Shown: one piece after another, positions 48,201-60,200 of the stretch
How positions within the stretch are numbered: the stretch's first letter is position 1
How the letters are laid out: each line of letters opens with the position of its first letter
Assembly: GCF_964204645.1 (NCBI RefSeq)
Contig: NC_134026.1
Location: 30,690,650 to 30,754,649 of the forward strand
Reading direction: 5' to 3'
Source of the DNA: Tubulanus polymorphus
Lineage: Eukaryota > Nemertea > Palaeonemertea > Tubulaniformes > Tubulanidae
Length of the DNA stretch: 64,000 nt
Notes under the pieces: model-generated
Told to the model about the DNA's origin: nothing
Seen by the model: only the letters and a program-made list of their open reading frames with translations
Databases searched by the model: none
Made by a program: the position numbers and the translations under genes

Positions 48201-51200
48201 GGTTCAGGGTGTGTCTATCCATACGTTGCTTCTAGTGCAAACATCTCAATTATTATATCCCCAGAATGATGGAAGTCAGGGGAATGTTGATATGGTTTTG
48301 GCTCAATTGCGCCCTATACTATGAACGTATTTTATATAGAGCAATGGCGATGATATTTCATGAATTGATTAATTTCCAGGGTATAATTGATGAGATAACA
48401 AATAACTGTATAGCTATGTTTAATGAAAGGCAACGTTTCATTGTAAATAGTTGAGACTATTTCCAATCTTGATGAATATCATTAAGAGAAATCCACAATA
48501 TCATTTTAAACAACTGTTATTGTTTTGTTCATACATTTTGGGTAGAATCCTTCCAACCATCTTAAGAGTAAATTTGAAAGAAGAAATGTTGATACCAGAT
48601 CAGGGGCCAGTTCCATAGACAGGGCTTAGACTTAAGACCGGTCTAAGCCAAACTTATTTCTATAGCCAATCCAACAACTTAAGACCAGTCCTAAGGTTTC
48701 GGACCACTTTTGGTCTTAAGTCTTGACTATGGAACCGGCCCCTGGGTTTGGGAGGTAATTTTGCAGACGTCGGGGGATGTACTTTGTGTTTGTAAGTTAA
48801 ATGCTATGAATGAATGTTTATGTTTATTTGCAGTGAATGTCGGGCAGACGTGTTTTGAAGCGATGGCTGAAATCGTGCGTCGTTTAACAATTTTACTTGA
48901 CGAAAAAAACGATTGTCACAATCGCAACAACATTCTGATATCGTATATACAATACTGCGCGATATTACCGATTCCTGACATGTCGAGTACACGTAAGTCA
49001 AATATTACTACTTCACTGACCCTGACTCCTCATCCGGACCCTGTCTACACAGAAATCATGTTTTTATCTGTTTTTTTTGGCATCAATCGGTATCTTATTA
49101 ACTGCATGTCGTTTTGTTAAGTTCTCATGTTTAGACAGTTGTTTCATGTAATCAGCATGTTTCAAACGTTTCTGATTTTTTCAATAGATTCAACTTTAGC
49201 GAATATTTATTTCTGTGTAGATCAAATAATATCGGTCGAAATGATAAAGATATTTCTGTTTCTGAATGGAATTAATGATTCTTACTTCATCTTCCGACTT
49301 TGAATAACCAGGATAACAATCTCAAAAGCTTAGCTTCATATTTTTCTGATCATTTACTCTTTGCTTTTCGAAATGTATTCGGACTGAATTAACATGATTA
49401 GAATCTAAAAAAGTAATTCAATGGAAAAACTAGAAATCTGATTGATTTTGTTTAGTAGTGAATCAAGACGCTATTTTTATGTAATGTTTTTACTAATTCA
49501 AACCTTTTGCTTGTCTCATATTTAATTGAGTGTTGTGTGTCATTCTTGAAAGCCATTTATGATGTAGTTATTCATCAAAATTTTCCGAATTAATTTTCTA
49601 AAGATATTCAAATTATCTGGACCCGGTTCCAAAGTTTGACTCTTGAATAAGAATTAGTTCTGTAGTTTCGATGTTTTGATCGTGAAGTAAGGACGGTTGA
49701 TTAGACTAGAGTCAGAGAACTGTAGAACCGGGTCCTGCACGGACATGTTTACCAGACTCGTTGTATTTGGCTTTAGGATGGTTTAAGGTAGAAATTGTTT
49801 AGAGATAGCACTCGCCTGCTCACAGTTTACATTACATGTTTCAGCGACTTCCCCTTGCATGGTCGCGAGTCCATCTCCTGAGAGATTCGCTACGATCGGG
49901 CGGCCCAGCACGCTCGCTATCCCCAGACAGTTTCAACGTAGTAACAGTGACCCCGACCTTAGCAACAGCAATCCTGGTTCACCTGAAACGGATTATTCGG
50001 GATATATAGGTAATGGAGCACCAGTTAAACAGCCGTGTGCATCTGTGTATGTTAGTGTGTGGTGCTTTAACACATGAGTTGTGGCTTTTAACAACTACTG
50101 TACTCAGTCAGTTCTAATGCGTATTTATGTTCACTGTTTTTGATGTAATCTCTCAAGTTCAGTATCAATGAATCAGATCATTTACACAGTCGTGACTTAG
50201 ATCCAAGACCATCTCAGTTCTGTAGCGAATCTAACTCAACTTAAAACCAGTCTGATGCTTTTTAAGATCACTTTTGGACCTAATTCACGACTGTGCATCT
50301 GGGCTTTACTTTGACTTACTAAACCCGGTTTCAGTGTTATTGTCGGTTAAGATTGAAATTAATTCATTCCTTCAAATCTTTACCTGGGAGCTGTATACAT
50401 TCATTAATCAGTGAACATAATCTAAACAGTTTTTTCTCTCTCTGCAGACTTCGCTATCATCATATTATGCTTTTATCATTGCTTTATTTTATTTTCTCAG
50501 CTGAATGCCCGTGGAATATTACATGTAAATAGTAAAGTAAAATCCCTGTGTGCTGCTGTAGTCTAATTATTCCTGTTGTTTCCCTACAAATTATTTGGTT
50601 TCATTCGAACAAGTTTTAAACTGTTTCTGGAATGAGATGAATTACAGTAGATAGTTGTTCTTAGTTGCTCAGAAGTTGGTTTAAGTTAACTGGTGGATAG
50701 TTTGATGGTTGTGATTATAGTAATTGTACCGTAGTGTTTGTCCATCTGTTAACTCTAACCAATTTTTGAGCAATTGGCCTCTGATGTATAGATTAATGGA
50801 TTGATGTACAATTTTTAGTTGTGTAGAAATTGATTGAAGAACACAAAATATTATCAACTTATGCATCATTAGTGATTCTGTTATTAGCGATATCATCGTT
50901 TTCTAAGTGTCAACCTATCAATCATACTGGATTCAGTTTTACAGTTATCCATTAAGTTTGAATCTTGAAAATTATTTCCATATTCAACCCGAAGTTCTAA
51001 TCAGGAAACTGCGGAACTGGCTCCAGGTTCTTAATGTTGATTCTACCTCCTGTTTGCCGGGTACTAGCGTGAAATATTTCATCATATTTTGCGAATGTTT
51101 TCTAGCGAAAGCTGACAGATCTGGAAGTATGAGACAAACTCACGATCCTCTTTATATACCGAAAATTCATGGGAAAAAGGTTTGTTCGAAAATATGCGAG

Positions 51201-54200
51201 CGTGAAGAAATAATTATTGTGGTAGGATGATTATTATCTGTTGAATTATTTCAGTTGGTTCATGAAGAGATTGCGTTATTGTGGGTGATGTCGAATGGAA
51301 CTGCAAGACAACTTTCCCTCGAGAATGCCTGGTTTTTCTTTGAACTAATGGTAGGTCTCTCAACAACTGATATAACACTTTATGATAAAGTATGTAACAG
51401 GTTCAGGGGTGGATCTAAGGAGATTGTTTGGCCAGAGTCCAATAGAAAAGGAAGGGTATTAATCGGATAAGGCAGCCACGCTGAAGGCTGTCAAAATTTA
51501 AGGCAAAATACATCTGACTGATCATTTTCTGAGAGGATGAGTGACAAATTTGCAGATTATACCGATCTCTAAAAAGGGCAACTCCAATAAAAAGCAGCGG
51601 CCTGGACCTAGAAACTGCCTCCCTTTGATCCTCCCCTGAATTTCACTATTTGCTTTTCCAGACAAAAAGTATGGCAGAACATCTAGCACGAACTGATAAA
51701 CTTTACATGCCGAGAAAATGTCGATTTCCAACACGATTCATGGATGATATCACGAGTTTACTGACAATGATTACTAAAGATATCGTAGATCGCTATCTGA
51801 AAGTAAGAAGAAAAATCAAACCTAACTTGAAATTTGAAAATACTCTTGGATTATTGAGATAAATGATATTTCCTCCGTTGTTGTGATATTTTATAGGATG
51901 TAACGATGATAAAGAATCTCAACACGGCTTTAGCGTTCTTCGTCCAGGATTTATTCTCATTCGTTGATCGCGGTTACGTCTTTCAAGTTATCAAAGATTA
52001 TTATAGAACTGTAAGATCGAGTGTTATTTGAGATTCCCGTGAAAAGAAGAACTAACTCTCGCTCAAATCATGATTTTGTTTATTTTTAAAGCTATCCGCA
52101 AAGATTTTGACGCTCGGGGACGCTACACCTTTGATTCTCCTCAGACTCGACTTCATGAGGCTTGTTTGCAGTCATGAACACTACGTAGCGTTAAATCTAC
52201 CGATGTCATCACCTCTAGTCACGCCTTCTGCACCCGCTAGTCCTAGTCCTAGTCTTACGAGCATCGCTTCACAAATATCGTTCATGTCTACTACAACGAC
52301 CTGTGGCACCGTCAACAAAGCGCTATTCGCCGAGTTATCAAATGAATTCAGACAACAACATTTCCTCGTCGGTTTGATTCTCAGTGATCTCGCAAACGCA
52401 CTAGAAACAAAGTAAGTTTCAATCCCTGCAAATTGTCGATTGTCAGGAAATGATTCATCGATGCTATCAGATGATTTACACAAAAGCTATTTTCCATTTT
52501 CCGCTTAAAAAGAACCAAAATGTAAAACGTGTGACAAAGAAACTGTTAAAAGTATGTGTCGGCAGAGAGTGACAACAATCTCTTAAAGCTATAACTAAAA
52601 TCCTTTTCTCCAATGTAATTTTATATCCTGTTTCAACAGATTAAAATCAAAGTACACGTTTACATTTACCGGTTTATGTATAGGAGGATTTTCTTAATGA
52701 AAGGGATTAAAATTTTGGTTTTATTCGTGCAGAAATGAAAAACTTTGCTTTAGCCATGAGACTAGTAGAATTCATTGAGAATGAAGCTGTTTGAAGCTGT
52801 AATGTCACTGTATCTATTTCAGCGTTTCAAACATTCACAATAAAGCAGTGAATGTTATTCGTAATATGGTGTCTTCGCATGACTCTGATAAACGTTATAA
52901 AGATCCAGCGTGTCGGGCTCGAGTCGCCTCGCTCTATCTACCGCTCATCGGAATCGTAGTCGATGCTTTACCGCAATTGTTCGATCCAACGATCGATTTA
53001 AAACCGCGAATTTCACAAGCGATCGACGAGGATGGAGGTATTAATAAGAGTGTAGCGATGGCTATAGCTGGTTATGGAGTTGGAGGAGGCAGTGACATCA
53101 GAGTGGACCCTTGCAGTGATTGTCAAAAGGTATTTCTGATTCTGCTGGACCTTGTTAAAATTTGACTCTTGGCAGGGTGGCTGCTGATATAGAAAACCTG
53201 GAAAACTCAGGGAATCAGAAAATCTAGAAATCAGGGAAAATTCTCTGGGAATTTTGGACATTTTGGGAAAAACAAACTGGAAAACTCAGGCATTATGGAG
53301 CTTAGAACCAGGCAATTCTTTATCAATCTGTGTTCATGGAAAATATTAAATTGTAATATTGTAAACAAAAAAATGTCTCCATTTACCTACAGCAGATTCA
53401 ATCTCTCTCTTTCTCTTCAAGTTTAAAATAATCCAGGAACTTTGGGTCTTTGTCCTCAGATTCTTAGAGTCTGTCTGTGACTCCATTAATACTGATTATT
53501 TACATTTTACAGCCTAAAAGAAGCTCTTTGAACCAAGAAGACACACGCAATTTACTGATCAGTTTTATCTGGGTGCTGAAGAACGTCGATCAAAGAGTTT
53601 TGCTTCACTGGTGGGCCGAGATGGAACCGAGTAAATTACATCAGATTCTTGAGATTTTGTTCTTGTGCGTCTCAAACTTCGAATACAAGGTTTGTTTCAA
53701 TCTCTGCCAGAGAAAGAACCCGTAAACATATCACAAACAAACACCCAAAAACAGCATGACAAAAACTCTCAGTTTATTCAGTTCTGAATGCATGTGTATT
53801 TACTGTCTATTGACTACATGTATTAATACACATTATATCATCATCTCATATACAAATTAATAAATACATAGAAATAAATCCCTGATGTCAGCTCGATTAT
53901 TATTGAATATATCTATAGGTGATGACTCTTCATGATCTTCATGATAAAATGCTAAGTTTCATGGTAGGTTTTTTTTTGGTAAACTATACAATATACGTAA
54001 TGCTTATTTCTATTACACTAATTCTTAGAAAACTTATTAAAAACTATCCACTGGGCATCGAACACTTTATTTCAGGGAACATTGTCAACAATTTTATCTA
54101 ATGTCTATAGACACTGCTTGGTATCAGTTATTTGTCGATTTAAGAATATTTTAAAGCACTATTCAATCTTTTATGCATTCATTACTGAGATCGTCCAAAC

Positions 54201-57200
54201 TTTCTGCTTGTCTAAAGTAGTTTGATCATCTATGATATATTCTTCACTTCAACGTTTTATTCAAATTTACCTCATTATGAATCATATCTAACTGTCGAAC
54301 TGTTTAGTAATTCTGCATATTTTCAGTAGCTTGACGAATCATTAATTAAGTCGTTTTTGATATTCGTGTTTGTGAAGAGAAAGTTTGTTAAACATGTATT
54401 TGTTTTGTCTACGTTCGATCGGGAATAATTCTAGTTCATGAATCTGCTGCTATCGTGACTGATAATGTATGTTTGTATATATGTAATGTAGGGAGTGCGA
54501 AAAAACAAACAAATTCCGTTGCAAGTGTTGCGTAATATGTCCGTCGATGAGATCATGTTACCAGCCGATCGTCGGTCAGGACGAATGATCAATCGTTCTT
54601 GGTCGTCTAATTCATTACGCGAGGAGTATATGGTTCCGTGGTACACGGTTAGTATGGATTGTTACACTACTAACTCCATACTCAAGTTTGCTTCAATAAT
54701 ATCCATGGCTGTTCGTCTATTATCGTATCCTACTGGTATTCACTTACTACTTACTACTACAACTGAATGATTTGTAATCGTGTGCATTAAATCGTGGTTT
54801 TGTTGTTAGCAGGAGGAATAAAGTAATAACAATCACTAATATATACCCGTGTATTGCTCACTTGACAAAAAATACCACAATTTGTAAAACTATGCTGTTT
54901 TAATCGGTCATTTTTAACTCCAACTTGTGGGATTTTTAAACATAAACTCAACAGACGTTCATCGTACACATCTCATCTCACATAATATATAAACAGTCAT
55001 TTCATTGATTATACAGATATAACGACGTATATATTCAACCATAATATCTTACTGTCTGTAGATTTAGAGTTAGCATCTGTAATATATGATATAAAACTCC
55101 GGATAAACTTTCATCTTCATTTTAAAACATCGTTGATAGTTGAGGCTACTGTAGTTTCTGTCACACGGACGGTTTATGAAATCAAATCTTGGTTTGTGCG
55201 TTTTATGAGTTTGTTAGAATGAGGAATTCTCACATCGTATTCAATGTTTTCTACTAATTTTATGGATGTGTGAATGAATGATGCTGTTTTACTCAGATCA
55301 TCTGCACGAACCTGAAATATTTAATCAAATGATTATCAGGATCCAGTTCTACAGTTCTGGGTTAAGTTCGATTCTTTGAGTTTAGATAAGTTAGAGTAGG
55401 AGTCAAATTTTATCGCAGAACTGCGGAACTGGGTGCAGAATGTTTTCTTAGAATTTGTATCTAATGAAATGCGTGAAGTTTAATTCATCGTTCTGTTGCT
55501 GATAAATATTCTAAAGATGAATCGCTGATCCAGTGAACTGACACATTCTAACATCGTGTTATTGCAGGCTAACAAGAAAACTCAGAAGCAATATTCAATA
55601 CAGACGATCAAAAAGAGCACGGATATGAAAAACAGATTGGAAGAAGCTATAATGGGAACTGGAAGTGCTCGAAGTCAAATGATGGCTAGGACTAAATCAT
55701 CAAGTTCTCAATCGCAGTTCTACGGTATCAAAACTTTCCCAAAACTTTTCATTTGCCGTTTGAGTAATTTCACTAACAGGACCTACGTACTCCGATTTCA
55801 GATCAGAATCCACCCTCCCCGAATATAGATTCAAACCGACTACGCTGGAGGAAGGAACAGACGCAGTGGAGACAGTCGGATCAATCCGGTGCTGAGCAGA
55901 TGCCGAAACCTGAAATAGTTATTGATCGTCACGTCGAGGGGAACCTCTCGACTGAAGTGAACATGATCACTTTAGACATCCTCGATCTAGTTATACAGGT
56001 TAATATAGCTACATAAATCACCAATAGTATGAAGATTAGAACAACGAAAATCTGTTTGAAATTCACAACAGATAAATCTATGAAAATAGATAGAATTAGA
56101 AATCTATCTAAAACTTCAGATTCACAGATTTTCTTTCTTAAGTCTTCAAAATGTTGGTGTTTTATGTATCTTCATAGAACTTTGTCTAAATTGATTTCGT
56201 GGTTAATGTCTATTTCATTTCAAACACACGAACGTTTGGAGCCATACATCGATTAATGTTTGGAATGAAATAGATTCATCTCTGATTTCCAAGAATAATT
56301 GATAATTTGAGAAATGTTTTTTGTTTTGTTTATAGATCGTACAGAATAACGAACTGATCCAAACTCTATTGAACAGCGTTTTGCGAGTGATGCTTCATAG
56401 TCTGTCTCTGAATCAAAGTTCTACCGTTTTACAGCACATGTTCGCATTACAGCGATCGCTTGTATCAAAGGTACAACTTCTGTTCCATAATTTCCTAAAA
56501 TCGTTCCATTCCCAGTTGATGGTCTGTTCGTGAATCAATGATTGTTTCTTGTTTCTAGTTTCCCGAGTTACTGTTTGAAGATGAAACGGAACAATGCGCT
56601 GATTTATGTTTACGTCTGTTGAAGCACTGTAGTTCTAGTATATCAAACACACGTTCACAAGCGAGCGCTTCTCTCTATTTACTCATGAGACAGAACTTTG
56701 AAATTGGAAATGTAAGTATCAGCAGAGCATCATCAGAGGTCTTATACACCTCTACGTATTTATTATTTATTCAGGATGTTTGATGTTTATAATAATTTAG
56801 CAGTTACGAGGAGTTCTTCTCACAAAATGACAGCTTAGTACTAGTATGACAGTTTGATAGATAATTGAACTAGTCTGTCATGGAGGGTCCCCTCTCTCCT
56901 CCCTCTCTCATCTCTCCTCTCTCTTTTTCCCTCCTGTCTCATCTCTCCTCTCTATTTTCCCTCCTCTCTCATCTCTCCTTCCTCCTCTCTCTCATCTCTC
57001 CTCTCTCTTTTTCCCTCCGGTCTCATCTCTCCCTCTATTTTCCCTCCTCTCTCTTCTCTCTGCTCTCTTCTCATTGTTGTGTTGTTGGTTTCAGAATTTT
57101 GCTCGGGTGAAAATGCAAGTTACGATGTCGCTAAGTCGCCTCGTCGGAAAAAACCAGAAAAACTTCAATGAAGAATATTTGAGGAAATCGTTGAAAACAA

Positions 57201-60200
57201 TGTTGACCTACGCAGAAGAGGACATCGAATTACAAGATACATCATTCCCAGAACAGGTGCCGTTCATGTGTTTATAATACTAAATAATAATAATGATAAT
57301 TTATTAAGCCTGAATTCCATAAAAAAACAATATGCTCATCGGCTTTACATAACGAAAGATTAGACATCAGCATTCAGTTAAAAGCAGTAAGAAACAAATA
57401 CGTTTTAAGACAATTTTTAAAAGCATTAAGAGAATCACACCTTTTAACATTGATGGGTAGTTGGTATATAGAATGTTACACGATTTTATGAAAATTCTAA
57501 TTGATTCAATTTGTTTCGTTTCAAAAGGTGAAAGATCTGATATTCAACTTACATATGATTCTATCGGATACAGTGAAAATGAAGGAATATATGGAAGATC
57601 CGGAGATGTTGTTAGATCTGATGTATCGTATCGCGAAAGGTTATCAGAATAGTCCCGATTTACGGTTGACGTGGTTACAAAATATGGCTGGTAAACATAG
57701 CGAGGTCTGTTTTAAACTCTCGATACTCTCCACTATTAGCGCGTCATCAGTATATGTTTTATTTTGACTCAATAAACTCTCGTTTACAGAAAGGTAATCA
57801 CGCAGAAGCTGCGCAGTGTTTGATACACGCTGCTGGACTCGTCGCTGAGTATCTGAACATGCTAGAAGATCGGCCGTATCTACCTGTCGGATGCGTCGCC
57901 TTTCAGAAAGTATCGTCTAATGTATTAGAGGAAAGCGCCGTCTCGGATGATGTCGTTTCTCCCGATGGGGAAGGTATTTGTACTGGAAAGTATTTCACGG
58001 AAAGTGGATTGATTGGTTTGATGGAACAAGCCGCTAGTTCTCTCAGTATGGTCAGTATTATTACTCGATATTCATTAATGCTTAAAAGAGGCTCGAATAA
58101 TTGTGAATATTCTCCTATGTTCGTTTGTTTCAGGCGACTCAATACGAAGCTATGAATCAGGTTTATAAAGTATTGATTCCGATTCACGAATCGAATCATG
58201 ATTTTAAACGATTATCGATCATTCATGGTAAACTACTCGACGCGTTTAATCAGATTATTAAACAGGTAGAATATAAATAGGGTCCAGTTTCACGAAAAAG
58301 TTTCTAAGCTTAAAACGGTTCAGTTTGAATTGTTCTCCTTATTGCAAGCATGAAGTAACCAAAAGCAATTACACCAAAAAGTTGACCTTTTTGTGAAACT
58401 GGGCCCTGGGCAGGTTACTAACATTTCTTGTAAACTATTTATGTCAATTTGCAATTGTAGGATTTTTATTTTTTTCCTACATCTTATTGTTGATCATTCA
58501 AAATGCAATCTCTACAATGATAAAAATCATCATTTGAGTGGTCAGTAATCTTTGAAGAGAGTTTGATTTTGAATAATTTTCAGGAAGGGAAACGAATGTT
58601 TGGAACGTATTTTCGTGTAGGATTGTACGGAACTAAGTTTGGAGATTTAGACGGAGAGGAATTCATTTATAAAGAACCGTCGATCACAAAACTCGTTGAA
58701 ATATCTCACAGATTAGAGGTCAGTTTTGTAAAGGTTTAATGTATACAGTAGTGATTCTAGATCCGATAATCTTACTTCATATCGTTTTTGATAATAATTT
58801 CTAGGGATTTTATGGTGAAAAATTCGGCGCCGATAAATTAGTGATGATCAAAGACTCGAATAATGTGGAACGTGAAAAACTCGACGCAAACAAGGTATAA
58901 TCAATAGTCTTTCATTAAACACTTTACGGTAAAACCAGTGAAACCTCCCATAACAAACACTTCTCCACAACCAATACGTCCATTGAATGAACCTTTAACT
59001 CTGAACTAGAATTATACATTTGATTTTCAATCAAGAGAACCTGTCTACAATGAACACCTCTTCATTTTCCCGGAATCAGGTATTCGTTGTAGAGAGGTTT
59101 TACTATACAGCGAATCACTTGTTATTGATATGAATATCTTTACAGAACTACATCCAGATTACTTATGTAGAGCCATATTTCGACACATCTGAACTTCGCG
59201 AAAGGACGACGTACTTTGACAAGAACTACAACATAAGTAATTCATCTATAATACATTGATAGTTCAGTCTCATGAGGAGAGAATCCCACAATGATAATAA
59301 AAAGTCCGAAAATGAAACTTCGAGATAGTAGTTTATTTCAACGTTTCGACTATATCCTAATAGTCATCTTCAGGAATAATGATTAATCATGAATAATTTC
59401 ATTCTTCATGAATTTTTTATTATCATTGTGGGATTCTCTCCTCATCGCGTCAACACGGATATAGTGTTCTACCAATCGAGTTCAGTCTCATTAATCTGTG
59501 TTTTAATTCGAAAATGATTTTGTGTATTTATTTGTATAGAACGTTTTATGTACGCTACACCATTTACACTGGATGGAAGAGCTCATGGAGAACTACATGA
59601 ACAACACAAACGTAAAACTCTACTGACTACATGTAACGCTTTCCCTTACGTTAAAACAAGACTGGCCGTTATCGCCAAAGAACAGGTGCGTATTGATTTT
59701 GTAGAACCCGTATTCTATTGATTAGGATTCAGTTTCTTGTAAAAGTTAATGTTAAAAACGGTTAAGTTTGAATATTGTTTTCCTCATTGAGAACATGAAA
59801 TAACCGATAAGAACTAAAGCAAAAATTTCGGTTGCACTTTTTTGTGAAACTGGACCCTGGAATCCTGGCTGATGTTGTTGTATTCGATAATTCAGATAAT
59901 TCTGACTCCGATTGAAGTTGCTATTGAAGACGTTATGAAGAAAACTCGTGAACTAGCGATTGCTCTCGCTCAAGAACCTCCTGATCCAAAAATGTTGCAG
60001 ATGGTTTTACAAGGCTGTATTGGAACCACCGTCAACCAGGTTCGTCTTGCATTCATAGCTGATAATCTAAAATTTTGATCTTCAATCGACAAAATCTGAA
60101 GTTTTTTTTTTTCACATTTCAGGGTCCGATAGAAGTAGCTCAGATCTTTCTCAGTGATATGGCCGAAGGACGAGTTGCACCGACTAAACATCACAATAAA

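Noticed and set aside
52181-52483. 100-codon minus ORF in the DOCK region
   Set aside because: It is the antisense shadow of DOCK exon 25, whose plus-strand reading matches the family.
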